From NCBI RefSeq assembly GCF_000971475.1, contig NZ_DF967533.1, positions 124,001 to 188,000 of the forward strand: 64,000 bases of DNA, in the 5' to 3' direction. Positions 17,946-28,619 of this stretch are shown here, piece by piece. The notes below the pieces were generated by a model. That model worked only from the letters and a program-made list of their open reading frames with translations, ran no database searches and was not told the DNA's origin. The stretch's first letter is position 1, and the number at the start of each line of letters is the position of its first letter. The stretch comes from Sulfuricella sp. T08 (GTDB lineage: Bacteria; Pseudomonadota; Gammaproteobacteria; Burkholderiales; Sulfuricellaceae). The translations under genes and the position numbers were made by a program.

Positions 17946-19211
17946 TTAAACCATGCACTTCTTGTGCTGGATGTGGTACTCGAATTCGTTGCGGAAATGC
18001 TTGAGCATGCCCTGCACTGGCATCGCCGCAGCGTCGCCCAAAGCGCAGATAGTCCGCCCCATGATGTTGCCGGCCACCGAGTCCAGCAGGTCGAGATCTT
18101 CCGGCCGTCCTTGGCCATGCTCGATGCGGTGGATAACGCGGTACAGCCATCCGGTGCCTTCGCGGCAGGGCGTGCACTGGCCGCAGGACTCCTCGAAATA
18201 GAAGTAGGACAGTCGCTCCAGCGCGCGCACCATGCACACCGTGTCGTCCATCACGATCACCGAACCCGCGCCGAGATAGGAACCGGCCTTGGCGATGGAA
18301 TCATAGTCCATGGTCAGGTCCATCATGATTTCTCCCGGCAGCACCGGCACCGAGGAACCGCCCGGAATCACCGCTTTAAGCTTGCGCCCATCCTTCACCC
18401 CGCCCGCCATTGCGAGCAGTTCGCTGAATGGCGTGCCCATGCCGATCTCGAAGTTGCCGGGGTTGTTAACGTGACCGGAAACGGAAAAAATCTTGGTACC
18501 GCCGTTGTTCGGCTTGCCGAGTTCGAGGAATTTCTGGCCGCCATGCTTGATGATGTAGGGAATCGAGGCCAGGGTCTCGGTGTTGTTGATCGTGGTCGGC
18601 TTTCCGTACAGACCGAAACTCGCTGGGAACGGCGGCTTGAAGCGCGGCTGGCCTTTCTTGCCCTCGATCGATTCGAGCAGCGCGGTTTCCTCGCCGCAGA
18701 TATAGGCACCATAGCCCTGGTGAGCATGGATGTCGAAATCGAAGCCGCTGCCGAGAATGTTCTTGCCGAGCAGGCCGGCGGCGCGCGCCTCGTCCAGGGC
18801 CTCTTCAAAGCGCTCGTACTCCGCCCAAATCTCGCCGTGAATGTAATTGTAGCCCGCCTTCGCACCCAGCGTGTAGCCGCCGATGATCATGCCCTCGATC
18901 AACTCGTGCGGGTTGAGGCGTAGGATGTCTCTATCCTTGAAGGTGCCCGGCTCGCCCTCGTCGCTGTTGCAGACCAGATACTTGTCGCCGGGGTAGTTCT
19001 TCGGCATAAAGCTCCACTTCAGGCCGGTAGGAAATCCTGCACCGCCGCGGCCGCGCAGCGCCGAAAGTTTTACCTGCTCGATGATCGCCTCGGGCGTCAT
19101 CTTTTCGGCCAGCACCTTCTTCAGCGCGTCGTAGCCGCCAACGGCAAGATAATTCGCCAGCTTCCAGGATTCTGGCAGGTGGATGGAGTGGAATATAACT
19201 TTATCGCTCAT
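17946..19211 (-). CDS. nuoF: NADH-quinone oxidoreductase subunit F (NADH/FMN binding)
   Basis: The subunit that oxidises NADH. From the ATG at 19211 ([11 protein letters not shown]) it has 421 residues. [17 protein letters not shown] (~51-67) binds [24 protein letters not shown] is the nucleotide region, and [16 protein letters not shown] (~337-352) supplies three Cys of the N3 4Fe-4S cluster. The start lies 2 bases after the nuoE stop; the longer frame to 19430 overlaps nuoE. Confidence 0.97.
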   Translation of the reverse strand: MSDKVIFHSIHLPESWKLANYLAVGGYDALKKVLAEKMTPEAIIEQVKLSALRGRGGAGFPTGLKWSFMPKNYPGDKYLVCNSDEGEPGTFKDRDILRLNPHELIEGMIIGGYTLGAKAGYNYIHGEIWAEYERFEEALDEARAAGLLGKNILGSGFDFDIHAHQGYGAYICGEETALLESIEGKKGQPRFKPPFPASFGLYGKPTTINNTETLASIPYIIKHGGQKFLELGKPNNGGTKIFSVSGHVNNPGNFEIGMGTPFSELLAMAGGVKDGRKLKAVIPGGSSVPVLPGEIMMDLTMDYDSIAKAGSYLGAGSVIVMDDTVCMVRALERLSYFYFEESCGQCTPCREGTGWLYRVIHRIEHGQGRPEDLDLLDSVAGNIMGRTICALGDAAAMPVQGMLKHFRNEFEYHIQHKKCMV

Positions 19212-19213
19212 GG

Positions 19214-19687
19214 CTACTCCAACCCCGCCAGAATGCGGTCGGCCTCTTCGGGTGTCAGCCTGGCGCACATCCGCACATTGTTGACGGTGGCCACCGGTCC
19301 ATCGCCGCAGACCCCCATGCACTCGCCTTCCTTGAGGGTGAACTTGCCGTCCGGCGTGGTTTCTCCGAAGCCGATGCCAAGTTTCCTTTGCAGATGATCG
19401 ACCGCCGATACTGCACCCATCAGGGTACAAGGCAGATTGGTGCAGACCGTGATCTTGTACTTGCCGACCGGTTGCAGGTTGTACATGTTGTAGAAGGTCG
19501 CCACTTCCTGCGCCGCAATCGGCGGCATGCCCAGATAGCCGGCGACAAATTCGATGGTTTCCGGCGCGAGCCAGCCCTTCTCGTCTTGAGCGATGCGCAG
19601 CGCTGCCATCACCGCCGACTGTTTGTGTCCGGATGGATACTTGGCGATCTCGCGATCAATTTTTTTGAGCGATTCAGGCGATAACAT
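19214..19687 (-). CDS. nuoE: NADH-quinone oxidoreductase subunit E
   Basis: A 157-residue thioredoxin-fold subunit with the N1a 2Fe-2S cluster. The ligands are CTNLPC (~82-87) and [10 protein letters not shown] (~122-131). The start at 19687 ([11 protein letters not shown]) overlaps the nuoD stop (TAATG), so translation is probably coupled. It sits beside NuoF at the tip of the peripheral arm. Confidence 0.97.
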   Translation of the reverse strand: MLSPESLKKIDREIAKYPSGHKQSAVMAALRIAQDEKGWLAPETIEFVAGYLGMPPIAAQEVATFYNMYNLQPVGKYKITVCTNLPCTLMGAVSAVDHLQRKLGIGFGETTPDGKFTLKEGECMGVCGDGPVATVNNVRMCARLTPEEADRILAGLE

Positions 19688-20946
19688 TAGCGGTCTATCT
19701 CCCCGAATACGATATCGAACGTGCCCATCAGCGCCACCACGTCGGCAATCATGTGGCCGCGTGCCATTTCGTCCATCGCCGACATGTGTGAGAAGCCCGG
19801 GGCGCGGATCTTGAGGCGGTATGGCTTGTTGGCGCCATCGGAAACCATGTAGATGCCGAATTCGCCCTTGGGATGTTCCACTGCCGCATAGCACTCACCT
19901 TCAGGAACATGCATGCCTTCGGTAAACAGCTTGAAGTGGTGGATCAGCTCTTCCATGTTCTGCTTCATTCCCTCACGCGCAGGCGGCGCCACCTTGTGGT
20001 TGTCGGTGATCACCGGCCCGGGATTGACGCGCAACCAGTCCACGCACTGCTTGATGATGCGGTTGGACTGGCGCATTTCTTCCATGCGCACCAGGTAGCG
20101 GTCGTAGCAGTCGCCGTTGACGCCGACCGGGATGTCGAAATCCACTCTGTCATAAACTTCGTAGGGCTGCTTCTTGCGCAAGTCCCATGCCAAGCCAGAT
20201 CCGCGCAGCATCGGGCCGGTCAGTCCCAGCGCCAATGCGCGTTCCGGCGTAATCACGCCGATGCCGACGGTGCGCTGCTTCCAGATGCGATTGTCGGTAA
20301 GCAGGGTTTCGTACTCGTCGACGCAACCGGGGAAGCGGTTGGTAAAATCTTCGATGAAATCCAGCATCGAGCCGTGGCGGTTGGCATTCATGCCGTCCAC
20401 CTGCTTCGCGTTGTGGACCGTCATTTTCGCGGTTTCATACAGCGGCATGCTGTCGGGCAGATCGCGGTACACCCCTCCCGGGCGGTAGTAGGCGGCGTGC
20501 AAACGCGCGCCCGAGACCGCCTCGTAGATATCCATCAAGTCTTCGCGTTCGCGGAAAGTGTAGAGGAAAATCGTCATCGCGCCGATGTCCAGACCGTGCG
20601 CGCCCAGCCACAGCAGGTGGTTGAGGATGCGGGTGATCTCGTCGAACATGACGCGGATGTACTGGGCGCGGATCGGCACTTCGATGCCGAGCAGCTTTTC
20701 GGTCGCCATCACGTAGGCGTGCTCGTTGCACATCATCGACACGTAGTCGAGGCGATCCATGTAGGGCATCGCCTGGAGGAAAGTCTTGTGCTCGGCGAGC
20801 TTCTCGGTGGCGCGATGCAGCAAACCGATATGTGGATCGGCGCGCTTCACCACCTCGCCATCCAGCTCCAGCACCATGCGCAGCACGCCGTGCGCCGCCG
20901 GATGCTGCGGCCCAAAATTCAGCGTGTAGTTTCGAATATCAGCCAT
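19687..20946 (-). CDS. nuoD: NADH-quinone oxidoreductase subunit D
   Basis: A 419-residue quinone-site subunit related to [NiFe] hydrogenase large subunits; length is normal. [14 protein letters not shown] (~12-25) carries the loop His that contacts quinone, and [13 protein letters not shown] (~38-50) follows. The ATG at 20946 has a strong ribosome site (GGAGG, 6 bases upstream) that comes from an inserted segment. Upstream, at 21030-21064, there is a second, diverged copy of the gene's first 33 bases, so the original start was probably a GTG overlapping the nuoC stop. Confidence 0.97.
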   Translation of the reverse strand: MADIRNYTLNFGPQHPAAHGVLRMVLELDGEVVKRADPHIGLLHRATEKLAEHKTFLQAMPYMDRLDYVSMMCNEHAYVMATEKLLGIEVPIRAQYIRVMFDEITRILNHLLWLGAHGLDIGAMTIFLYTFREREDLMDIYEAVSGARLHAAYYRPGGVYRDLPDSMPLYETAKMTVHNAKQVDGMNANRHGSMLDFIEDFTNRFPGCVDEYETLLTDNRIWKQRTVGIGVITPERALALGLTGPMLRGSGLAWDLRKKQPYEVYDRVDFDIPVGVNGDCYDRYLVRMEEMRQSNRIIKQCVDWLRVNPGPVITDNHKVAPPAREGMKQNMEELIHHFKLFTEGMHVPEGECYAAVEHPKGEFGIYMVSDGANKPYRLKIRAPGFSHMSAMDEMARGHMIADVVALMGTFDIVFGEIDR

Positions 20947-21064
20947 GCTGAACCTCCAAAACGGAACGCTTAATTTCAGTGCAGGCTAACGTGAGCATAG
21001 CGAACGTTAAGGCCGTAGGCCGGCCGAAGCTAAAATTCAACGTGTAGTTACGGATATCAGCCAC
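20939..21064 (-). other. Duplicated nuoD 5' end with inserted segment, forming a 41-codon leader ORF
   Basis: The transcribed strand reads GTGGCTGATATCCGTAACTA at 21064 downward, then repeats almost the same bases at the real nuoD start. Over 33 bases the copies differ at four positions, all synonymous or start-codon changes. Between them lies a palindrome-rich insert (GGCCGGCC, GGCCTACGGCC, and arms AACGTTCGC...GCTCACGTT). The first copy opens a 41-residue frame ([14 protein letters not shown]...) that overlaps the nuoC stop and ends inside the nuoD start region, so it could couple translation. Whether it is translated is unknown. Confidence 0.75.
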
Positions 21065-21644
21065 CGTAATTCTCCTCGCGCACGATGCGCGGTGTCAGCT
21101 CGCGCGGATCGATACTCACCGGCTGGTAGATCACGCGGCGCTGCTCCGGGTCGTAGCGCATCTCGACGTTGCCGATAAGAGGGAAATCCTTGCGGAAGGG
21201 ATGGCCGATGAAGCCGTAATCGCTGAGGATGCGGCGCAGATCGGGGTGCCCGGTAAAAATAATACCGAACAGGTCGAAGGCCTCGCGCTCGAACCAGTTG
21301 GCGCCCGGCCAGATTTCGGATACCGAATCCACCACGGGGAAATCATCGTCACTGACAAACACCTTGACTCGCAGCCGGCAATTGTTTCTGACTGAAAGCA
21401 GGTGAGTGACCGCGCAAAAACGCGGACCCTGCCAGCGACCATCGCCATAGGTGCTGTAATCAACGCCACACAGGTCGGTCAGCTGCTCGAAATGCAATTC
21501 TGGATGGTCGCGCAGGGTGCGCGCAACTTCCAGCCAATGTTCCGGACTGATTTCTATCGCCAACTGATTGGCATGCTCGGAGAATCTGACCACTTTGTCG
21601 GCCAGCACGCCTTGCAGATTTTGTTTGAGGGTTTCCAGTTTCAT
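21057..21644 (-). CDS. nuoC: NADH-quinone oxidoreductase subunit C
   Basis: A 195-residue 30-kDa-type subunit of the complex I connecting module. The conserved signature [21 protein letters not shown] appears at ~116-136 and is followed by [20 protein letters not shown]. It ends EENYGG, overlapping a GTG that belongs to a duplicated nuoD start. It follows nuoB by 6 bases. It is a separate gene here, not fused to nuoD as in enterobacteria. Confidence 0.97.
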   Translation of the reverse strand: MKLETLKQNLQGVLADKVVRFSEHANQLAIEISPEHWLEVARTLRDHPELHFEQLTDLCGVDYSTYGDGRWQGPRFCAVTHLLSVRNNCRLRVKVFVSDDDFPVVDSVSEIWPGANWFEREAFDLFGIIFTGHPDLRRILSDYGFIGHPFRKDFPLIGNVEMRYDPEQRRVIYQPVSIDPRELTPRIVREENYGG

Positions 21645-21650
21645 CGACGT

Positions 21651-22127
21651 TTATCGGGCAATGGTATGGGTGCGCCTGATCTTTTTCTGCAGCTGGATCA
21701 GGCCGAAGAGCAGAGCTTCCGCCGTGGGCGGGCAGCCGGGCACATAAACGTCCACCGGCACGATACGGTCGCAACCGCGCACCACCGAGTAGGAATAATG
21801 GTAATAACCGCCGCCGTTGGCGCAGGACCCCATCGACAACACCCAGCGCGGCTCGGCCATCTGGTCGTAAACCTTGCGCAATGCAGGCGCCATCTTGTTG
21901 GTCAGGGTGCCGGCCACGATCATCACGTCGGACTGACGCGGGCTGGGGCGAAACACGATGCCGAAGCGGTCCAGGTCGTAGCGCGAAGCGCCAGCCTGCA
22001 TCATCTCTACGGCGCAGCAGGCGAGGCCGAAAGTCATCGGCCACATCGAACCGGTGCTGGCCCAGTTGAATACCGTATCGAGCGAAGTGGTGACGAACCC
22101 CTTCTCAAGGACGCCTTCTATTCCCAT
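21651..22127 (-). CDS. nuoB: NADH-quinone oxidoreductase subunit B (N2 cluster)
   Basis: A 158-residue subunit that holds the terminal N2 4Fe-4S cluster next to the quinone site. Ligand motifs are ACCAVEMM (adjacent Cys pair ~36-37), GSCANGGG (~101) and VPGCPPT (~131). The start at 22127 ([10 protein letters not shown]) is the family start and overlaps nuoA by 10 bases; an upstream in-frame ATG at 22148 adds only seven residues. Confidence 0.97.
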   Translation of the reverse strand: MGIEGVLEKGFVTTSLDTVFNWASTGSMWPMTFGLACCAVEMMQAGASRYDLDRFGIVFRPSPRQSDVMIVAGTLTNKMAPALRKVYDQMAEPRWVLSMGSCANGGGYYHYSYSVVRGCDRIVPVDVYVPGCPPTAEALLFGLIQLQKKIRRTHTIAR

Positions 22128-22474
22128 TCCAGAGCCCCTTTCTTCCACTCGTAAACAAAACCGACCACCAGGATGCCAAGGAAAATCATCATGGCGAAGA
22201 AACCGAACAGGCCGATTTCCTGTAACACTACAGCCCAGGGAAAGAGGAAAGCGATTTCCAGATCGAAAAGGATGAACAGAATTGCGACCAGATAGTAGCG
22301 CACATCAAACTTCATGCGCGCATCTTCGAAGGCCTCGAAGCCGCATTCATAGGGAGAATTTTTTTTGTCGTCGGGACGATGAGGTGCGAGCAGACCGCCC
22401 AATGCCTGTGGAATAACCCCAACGGCGAGGCCAACCAAAACAAACAGCAAAATCGGAAAATAATTTTCCAGCAT
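22118..22474 (-). CDS. nuoA: NADH-quinone oxidoreductase subunit A
   Basis: A 118-residue, three-helix membrane subunit and first gene of the nuo operon. Signatures: [15 protein letters not shown] (~42-56; the exposed loop Cys) and [13 protein letters not shown] (~71-83). Upstream (22475-22607) the DNA is very AT-rich, with TATAAT on the transcribed strand at 22562-22567 as a possible -10 but no convincing -35. The tRNA-Leu gene lies 133 bases upstream on the same strand. Confidence 0.97.
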   Translation of the reverse strand: MLENYFPILLFVLVGLAVGVIPQALGGLLAPHRPDDKKNSPYECGFEAFEDARMKFDVRYYLVAILFILFDLEIAFLFPWAVVLQEIGLFGFFAMMIFLGILVVGFVYEWKKGALEWE

Positions 22475-22607
22475 GCAGCCCTCACCATCTGAACCAGGCT
22501 AGGCGCCCCATCATGGCAAACGCCCAATTGATTTATTAGTTATTTATTATTTACTAATTTAATTATAACCCCCTTCAACAGAAAGGCGAGCTATTTTTAA
22601 AATAATC

Positions 22608-22692
22608 TGGTGCCGATGAGCAGACTCGAACTGCTACGGCTTGCGCCACCGCCCCCTCAAGACGGCGTGTCTACCAATTTCACCACATCGGC
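22608..22692 (-). tRNA. tRNA-Leu (anticodon GAG)
   Basis: An 85-base tRNA with an encoded CCA end. The acceptor arms GCCGATG and CATCGGC pair fully, the D-arm has TGGTAGACAC, the anticodon stem CCGTC/GGCGG closes a seven-base loop TTGAGGG giving anticodon GAG, a long variable arm marks a class II tRNA, and the T-arm contains GTTCGAGTC. It reads CUC and CUU Leu codons. The secG-tRNA-nuoA arrangement is common in betaproteobacteria. Confidence 0.95.
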
Positions 22693-22709
22693 GTTCAAAA
22701 ACAGGGATG

Positions 22710-23078
22710 TTACTTAGGGATTTCTCCCGACTTCGACCCGTCAACACCAGCCGGGGCCGGCACAACGGGCACTACTTGCTTGGCAGCATCAACCGGGGCG
22801 GCAGGCTGCATCAGACTATGCGACTCCATCACCCCCACATGCCTGGTCTTGTGGCTAGAAAAATAGGTCAATGTCAGGCTGGTCAAAAAGAAAAGTGTAG
22901 CAAAAATCGCTGTGGCGCGGCTCAGGAAATTAGCCGATCCGCTGGAGCCGAACAGGCTGCCGGATGCGCCACTACCGAACGCAGCACCCATATCCGCACC
23001 TTTGCCGTGCTGCATCAGCACCAGGCCGATTGTACCCAGTGCCGCAATTATATGTATTACCCAAACCAGTGTTTCCAT
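22710..23078 (-). CDS. secG: Preprotein translocase subunit SecG
   Basis: A 122-residue auxiliary subunit of the SecYEG protein-export channel. It has two hydrophobic helices (~2-20 and ~55-72) around the conserved cytoplasmic loop LMQHGKGADMGAAFG and GSGASGSLFGSSG. The C-terminal tail is Pro/Ala-rich and typical of beta- and gammaproteobacterial SecG. It lies 19 bases after tpiA and 17 before tRNA-Leu. Confidence 0.93.
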   Translation of the reverse strand: METLVWVIHIIAALGTIGLVLMQHGKGADMGAAFGSGASGSLFGSSGSANFLSRATAIFATLFFLTSLTLTYFSSHKTRHVGVMESHSLMQPAAPVDAAKQVVPVVPAPAGVDGSKSGEIPK

Positions 23079-23097
23079 TATTACCTCATGTTACAGT

Positions 23098-23853
23098 TTA
23101 GCGCTTTGCCGCGTGGCAGATCGCCAGAAATTCCTGCGCATCCAGAGAGGCGCCACCAATCAGGCCGCCGTCGATATCCGGCATGCCGAACAACTCAACC
23201 GCATTCGACCCTTTGACGCTACCGCCGTACTGAATGACCAGCCCGTCAGCGACATTCTTGCTCTGGGACGCAATCTTGCTGCGAATAAAGGCATGCACCG
23301 CCTGCGCCTGCTCCGGCGAAGCCGTCTTGCCGGTACCGATTGCCCAGACTGGCTCATAAGCCACTACCGCTTTGGACAATGCGGCCACGCCGAGTTTCCC
23401 GGTCACCGCGTCAAGCTGGCGTGCCACCACGGCTTCGGTTACGCCGGATTCGCGCTCCTGCAGGCTTTCACCTACACACAGAATCGGCGTCAGGCCGGCC
23501 TTCTGCGCCGCCTCGAATTTCAGCGCCACCGTGGCATCGTCCTCGCCATAAATGGCGCGGCGCTCGGAATGACCCACCAACACGTACTTGCAGCCGAAAT
23601 CCAGCAACATTGAGGAGGAAACCTCGCCGGTAAAAGCGCCCTTGTCGTGCTGACTCAGGTTCTGCGCACCCCAGGCAATCGCGGTATCCTTCAATGAGGA
23701 TTGCGCCTGAAACAGATATGGGTAAGGCACGCACACCGCGCAACCCATACCCTGAACGCCGGCCATGCCAGCGATGACAGCCTCCAGCAGCGCCTTGTTC
23801 TGCGCCAGGCCGCCGTTCATCTTCCAGTTACCCGCAACCAACTTTTCCCGCAT
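23098..23853 (-). CDS. tpiA: Triosephosphate isomerase
   Basis: Interconverts dihydroxyacetone phosphate and glyceraldehyde 3-phosphate in glycolysis, in the cytoplasm. The 251-residue TIM-barrel protein has AGNWKMNGG (catalytic Lys ~12), GHSERR (catalytic His ~96), [12 protein letters not shown] (catalytic Glu ~168) and the phosphate-binding [10 protein letters not shown] near the end. The start [11 protein letters not shown] is standard. It is divergent from the CheB-CheR gene. Confidence 0.97.
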   Translation of the reverse strand: MREKLVAGNWKMNGGLAQNKALLEAVIAGMAGVQGMGCAVCVPYPYLFQAQSSLKDTAIAWGAQNLSQHDKGAFTGEVSSSMLLDFGCKYVLVGHSERRAIYGEDDATVALKFEAAQKAGLTPILCVGESLQERESGVTEAVVARQLDAVTGKLGVAALSKAVVAYEPVWAIGTGKTASPEQAQAVHAFIRSKIASQSKNVADGLVIQYGGSVKGSNAVELFGMPDIDGGLIGGASLDAQEFLAICHAAKR

Positions 23854-23970
23854 GGCTGTTTTTCTCGTTTTTGCAAAGCGGCTAATGATACTGTTTCAGG
23901 CAGGCCCGGTCAATCCTGGTTAATCGACCGCAACGGCACGAGTTCTTGTTATTTTTCCAGTAGAGAAGTA

Positions 23971-26952
23971 ATGTTAATCAATTTCTCCAAACAACTTGAC
24001 CGAACCTGGCCCATGCCCAAAAAATCCAATTCTCACCCCCATTCCGCCGAGCAGAAACCGGATGTCACACTGGCCCACGATAGGGATCAGACATTTCCGG
24101 TGGTAGGCGTCGGCGCCTCGGCCGGCGGACTGGACGCCTTCACCAAACTGCTGAAGAACCTGCCCGCAGACACCGGCATGGCTTTCGTTCTGGTACAGCA
24201 TCTCGATCCCAAGCATGTAAGCCTGCTGCCCGAGCTACTCGGCCGCGCCAGCTCCATGCCGGTGGCCGAAATAACCGACGGCACGCGGATAGAACCGAAT
24301 CACGTTTACGTGATGCCGCCCAATTACAGTTTAGCCCTGCTGCACGGCGTGCTGCACCTGATGCCGCGACCGGACGGTCTCGGTAAGCACCTGCCGATCG
24401 ACGATTTCCTGAGCTCCCTGGCGGAAGACCGGAACAGCAACGCGATCGGGGTGATCCTGTCGGGCACGGCGTCGGACGGGACGCTCGGCATGAAGGCGAT
24501 CAAGTTTGCAGGCGGCATCACCTTTGCCCAGAGCGAGGATTCCGCCGAATACGACGGCATGCCGCACAGCGTCATTTCAGCCGGCCATGTCGATTTCGTC
24601 CTGACGCCGGAGGAGATCGGCAAGGAACTGGTACGTATCGCACGCCACCCCTACCTGCGCCCCGAGGAAACCGGCCCCAGGGGAGAGCTGGTGTCCGGTG
24701 GTGGCGACAACCTGAACAAGATTTTCGTGCTGCTACGCTCGCGCACCGGCAACGACTTCACCTATTACAAGCACAGCACCATCCGGCGCCGCATCAAGCG
24801 GCGCATGGTACTGCACCAGCTGGAAAAAATTGAGGATTACGTCAAGTACCTGCAGAAGCAGCCGGGCGAACTGGACGCCCTGTTCCAGGACATACTGATC
24901 AACGTCACCAGTTTTTTCCGCGATCCCGAAACCTTCGATGCGCTGCAGCAGGAAGTCTTCCCTGCCCTGATTGAAAAACGCTCCGCCGAGCAGCCGCTGC
25001 GCATCTGGGTGCCGGGCTGCTCCACCGGCGAGGAGGTGTATTCGGTAGCGATCGCGCTGCTCGAATTCCTCGGCGACCGCGCCAGCAGCTTTCATATCCA
25101 GATATTCGCCTCCGACATTGACGACAAGGCCATCGACATCGCGCGCCAGGGGATCTATCCGGAAAGCATCCGCGACGTCATTGCGCCGGGGCGATTGCAG
25201 CGCTTTTTCATCAAGACGCCGAGCGGATACCAGATCAGCAAGATCATCCGCGACATGTGCGTGTTTGCGGTGCAAAGCGTGGTCAAGGATCCGCCTTTCT
25301 CACGTCTCGACCTGATCTGCTGCCGCAATCTGATGATCTACCTCGGCGCGGTACTGCAGAAGAAAGTGTTGCACACCTTCCACTATGCCCTGCGGCCGGG
25401 TCGTTTCCTGATGCTGGGCACCTCGGAAACCATCGGCAGTTTCGCCGATCTGTTCGCCACGGTGGACAAGAAGAACAAGATTTACGTCAAAAAATCGGTG
25501 GCCTCCCTGCCGGGCTATGATTTCAGCATCCTGCCCCACGCCCCGATGTCTGCCGCTGACCAGGCTAACCCAGCGCGCGCACCGTCCGCACTCGACATCC
25601 AGCACGAAGCCGAACGCCTGATACTGACCACCTACGCCCCGCCGGGCGTGATCATCAACCAGGACCTGCAGATTCTCCATTTCCGCGGCCAGACCGGCCC
25701 CTATATCGAGCCCTCGCCCGGCAGCGCCAGCCTCAACCTGCTCAAGATGGCGCGGCAGGATCTGGTCCTGGAACTGCGTTCGGTGGTGAACCAGGCCATC
25801 AAGGAGCGCAACAAAGTACGCAAGGAAGGCGTGCGCATCCGCAACGACGGCGGCTACCGGATGGTGAATCTGCAGGTGCTGCCGCTGTCGGAAGAAGGGC
25901 CCGCCGAACCGCACTATCTGGTCCTGTTCGAGCCCGGCAGCGAAGCATTAGCCTCAGCGCAGCCTGACGCGGCGACCCCCGATGCCACCAACCTGCGCAT
26001 CCAGGCACTGGAGCAGGAACGGCTCTCGAGCCGGGAATACATGCAGTCGATCATCGAGGAGCAGGAAGCGACCAATGAGGAACTGCAATCCGCCAACGAG
26101 GAAATCCAGTCCGCCAACGAGGAGTTGCAAAGCACCAACGAGGAACTGGAAACCGCCAAGGAAGAGCTGCAGTCCACCAACGAAGAACTCTCCACGATCA
26201 ACGATGAGCACGAGAACCGCAACCAGGAACTGATGAGTTCCAACAACGACCTCGCCAACCTGCTGGCGAGCGTGGAACTGGCGATCGTGATCCTGAGCGA
26301 TGACCTGCGCATCCGGCGCTTCACGCCGACCGCAAAAGCGCTGTTGAACCTGATCGACGCCGACATCGGGCGGCCAATCGGCAACATCCGGCCTAACGTC
26401 AACATCCTTGATCTGGAAAAACAGGTGCGTGAAGTTATCGACACCATGTCCGCCCAGTCGTCCGAGGTGCAGGACCGGGATGGCCGCTGTTATACCCTGA
26501 GCATCCGTCCCTACAAGACCCTGGACAATCGCATCGAGGGCGTGGTGATGTCGTTCATCAACATCGACAGCACCAAGGAGGCCGAACGGATACACCGGAT
26601 TCTGCAGCAGGAACGACGCCTGGCCGCAGTGGTGCGCGACTCCAGCGATGCGGTCACGGTGCAGGATTTTGCCGGCCGCATCCTGGCCTGGAACCGTCGT
26701 GCGCAAGAGATGTACGGCTATACTGAAGAAGAGGCTCTCCAACTTAACATCAGTGTGTTGACCTCCCAAAAAAACCAGGAGGAAATGCGCGACCTGATCG
26801 AGCGCCTCAAGCGTGGTGAACATATACCGCCCTTCAAAACCACACGCATCACCAAGGACGGTCGCGAAATCAATGTTTGGCTGACGGTTTCGGTATTACT
26901 GGGTGAATCCGGCAATCCCACTTCCCTCTCCACCACCGAAAAGGAATTCTGA
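23971..26952 (+). CDS. CheB-CheR fusion protein with PAS domains
   Basis: A ~993-residue fusion of chemotaxis-type receptor methylesterase and methyltransferase with sensory domains. In order: CheB domain (~40-230; catalytic Ser in GVGASAGG, His in VQHLDPKH, Asp in GTASDGTLG), CheR domain (~260-510; SAM motif VPGCSTGEEVYSVA, then ICCRNLMIYL), a heptad coiled coil of repeated NEELQS units (~695-766), and two PAS domains (~766-873, ~876-990). It has no kinase domain; the next gene, overlapping by 1 base (TGATG), supplies it. The start at 23971 has a purine-rich site; 24013 is an alternative. No chemoreceptor is nearby, so the substrate is unclear. Confidence 0.9.
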   Translation: MLINFSKQLDRTWPMPKKSNSHPHSAEQKPDVTLAHDRDQTFPVVGVGASAGGLDAFTKLLKNLPADTGMAFVLVQHLDPKHVSLLPELLGRASSMPVAEITDGTRIEPNHVYVMPPNYSLALLHGVLHLMPRPDGLGKHLPIDDFLSSLAEDRNSNAIGVILSGTASDGTLGMKAIKFAGGITFAQSEDSAEYDGMPHSVISAGHVDFVLTPEEIGKELVRIARHPYLRPEETGPRGELVSGGGDNLNKIFVLLRSRTGNDFTYYKHSTIRRRIKRRMVLHQLEKIEDYVKYLQKQPGELDALFQDILINVTSFFRDPETFDALQQEVFPALIEKRSAEQPLRIWVPGCSTGEEVYSVAIALLEFLGDRASSFHIQIFASDIDDKAIDIARQGIYPESIRDVIAPGRLQRFFIKTPSGYQISKIIRDMCVFAVQSVVKDPPFSRLDLICCRNLMIYLGAVLQKKVLHTFHYALRPGRFLMLGTSETIGSFADLFATVDKKNKIYVKKSVASLPGYDFSILPHAPMSAADQANPARAPSALDIQHEAERLILTTYAPPGVIINQDLQILHFRGQTGPYIEPSPGSASLNLLKMARQDLVLELRSVVNQAIKERNKVRKEGVRIRNDGGYRMVNLQVLPLSEEGPAEPHYLVLFEPGSEALASAQPDAATPDATNLRIQALEQERLSSREYMQSIIEEQEATNEELQSANEEIQSANEELQSTNEELETAKEELQSTNEELSTINDEHENRNQELMSSNNDLANLLASVELAIVILSDDLRIRRFTPTAKALLNLIDADIGRPIGNIRPNVNILDLEKQVREVIDTMSAQSSEVQDRDGRCYTLSIRPYKTLDNRIEGVVMSFINIDSTKEAERIHRILQQERRLAAVVRDSSDAVTVQDFAGRILAWNRRAQEMYGYTEEEALQLNISVLTSQKNQEEMRDLIERLKRGEHIPPFKTTRITKDGREINVWLTVSVLLGESGNPTSLSTTEKEF

Positions 26953-28619
26953 TGGCCGAAGGCGAAAAAAAGCGTATCGACCCTGCTGCTATGAGCAAAT
27001 CGGAACTGGTCGACCAACTCAATCAGCTTCAGGCAAATCCCAAGACCGGTCTAGATCAGAGCGAGGCGCAACTGCTGCACGAGCTGCAAGTCCACCAGAT
27101 CGAACTGGAAATGCAGAACCTCGAGTTGCGGGAAGCGCAGCAGCGGCTGGAAGAAGCACGCGACCGCTATGCCGACCTGTATGATTTCGCCCCGATAAGT
27201 TACCTCACGCTGGAAGGGACCGGGCGCATCCTGGAAATCAATCTGACCGGGGCGTCGATGCTGGGCGACGAGCGCGCCAATCTCATTGGCAAACCCTTTT
27301 CCGCCCGCCTGGCCCTCAAAGACAGTCAGCTATTCTTCCTCTATCTGAATCGGGTATACCATTCTGTCGGTGGCAGCAATATCGTCACCGAGGTGAAAAT
27401 CAAGCGCGGCGATGCAGAGGTCGACGTCCGCCTCGAAAGCGCCCCGATGAAGAGCACTGCCGGACGGGACCGCACCTGCCGCATGGTCATGACCGACATC
27501 AGCGAACAGAAGCGCACCAAAGGGGCGCTGAAACAGACTCTCCTGGCGCAGGAAGCGCTGCTCAACACGATACCGGCCAAGGTATTCTTCAAGGATAAGG
27601 ATCTGCGCTACACCGCTGTCAGCCAGGGGTGCCAGGAATTCTTCGGCCGCCCGGTAGCAGACATTCTGGGCAAGACGAATTTCGACCTGATCCCGCGCAA
27701 GCAGGCCGAAGGACTTCAGCGGATGGAACTCTCCGTGCTGCTTTCCGGCTTGCCGGAAAGGAATATCGAGCATATGGTGACCGATTCCAAGGACAACCAG
27801 CTCTTCTTCACTATTTCGCTTGCCCCTTATTTCGGCCCGGATGGCAAGACTGCCGGCCTGGTCGGAGTCAGCGTCGACGTTACCCCGATCAGGGAAGCGG
27901 AACACCTCTCGCAAGACCTGCTGCAACAGAACCGCCTGCTCACACAGCAACTGTTCAGTCTGCAGGAAGAGGAACGGCGCCACCTTGCCCGGGAACTGCA
28001 CGATGAGCTCGGTCAATGGCTGACTGCAATCCAGGCGGAGGCCGAGGCGATACGCAGTAGTTCCGGCGTCGAACGGGAACCGGAAATTTATGCCAATGCC
28101 AAGGCCATCGGCAAGAGTGCTGCCGAGGTCCAAAGCGTGATACGCCGCATATTGCGCCGTCTGCGCCCTGCCCTGCTCGACCAGCTCGGCTTGGCAGACA
28201 GCCTGCAGGAGCTGGCAACACAGTGGCGCCAGCACCACCCGAAAATCGTTTGCGACCTGGACCTGGACGGTGATCTCGGCGACATACCGGAACCCCTCAA
28301 TATCACCCTGTACCGCCTCGTACAGGAAGCGCTCACCAACATCGCCAACCATGCCCAGGCCAGTCATGTTAAGGTGTGGCTGCGCCGCGTTCCGGGCGTA
28401 GTGTCAGAGCCGGAGCATCTGCTGCTGACGGTGCAGGATGACGGCAAGGGCATGACCCCCAATCTGCCGCTCAAGGGCTTGGGAATGCTGGGAATGCGGG
28501 AACGGGTGATTGCGTCAGGGGGTGAATTCATGTCGCAGAGTGCGCCGGGGCAAGGGGTATGCATCGAAATTCGGCTACCCCTGGTTGCGCCGAGGAAAGA
28601 AAGAAGAAAACATGAGTAA
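26952..28619 (+). CDS. PAS-containing sensor histidine kinase (HisKA_3 type)
   Basis: A 555-residue soluble kinase: an N-terminal coiled-coil region (~15-65), two PAS domains (~71-190 and ~200-320), a NarX/UhpB-type dimerisation domain with phosphorylated His ~350 in LARELHDELGQWL, and a C-terminal ATPase domain with EALTNIANHAQA, DDGKGM and GLGMLGMRERV. It has no membrane helix, so the signal is cytoplasmic or passed on by the CheB-CheR-PAS partner, with which it overlaps by 1 base. It overlaps the response regulator gene by 8 bases; these two should form a phosphorelay pair. Confidence 0.92.
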   Translation: MAEGEKKRIDPAAMSKSELVDQLNQLQANPKTGLDQSEAQLLHELQVHQIELEMQNLELREAQQRLEEARDRYADLYDFAPISYLTLEGTGRILEINLTGASMLGDERANLIGKPFSARLALKDSQLFFLYLNRVYHSVGGSNIVTEVKIKRGDAEVDVRLESAPMKSTAGRDRTCRMVMTDISEQKRTKGALKQTLLAQEALLNTIPAKVFFKDKDLRYTAVSQGCQEFFGRPVADILGKTNFDLIPRKQAEGLQRMELSVLLSGLPERNIEHMVTDSKDNQLFFTISLAPYFGPDGKTAGLVGVSVDVTPIREAEHLSQDLLQQNRLLTQQLFSLQEEERRHLARELHDELGQWLTAIQAEAEAIRSSSGVEREPEIYANAKAIGKSAAEVQSVIRRILRRLRPALLDQLGLADSLQELATQWRQHHPKIVCDLDLDGDLGDIPEPLNITLYRLVQEALTNIANHAQASHVKVWLRRVPGVVSEPEHLLLTVQDDGKGMTPNLPLKGLGMLGMRERVIASGGEFMSQSAPGQGVCIEIRLPLVAPRKERRKHE

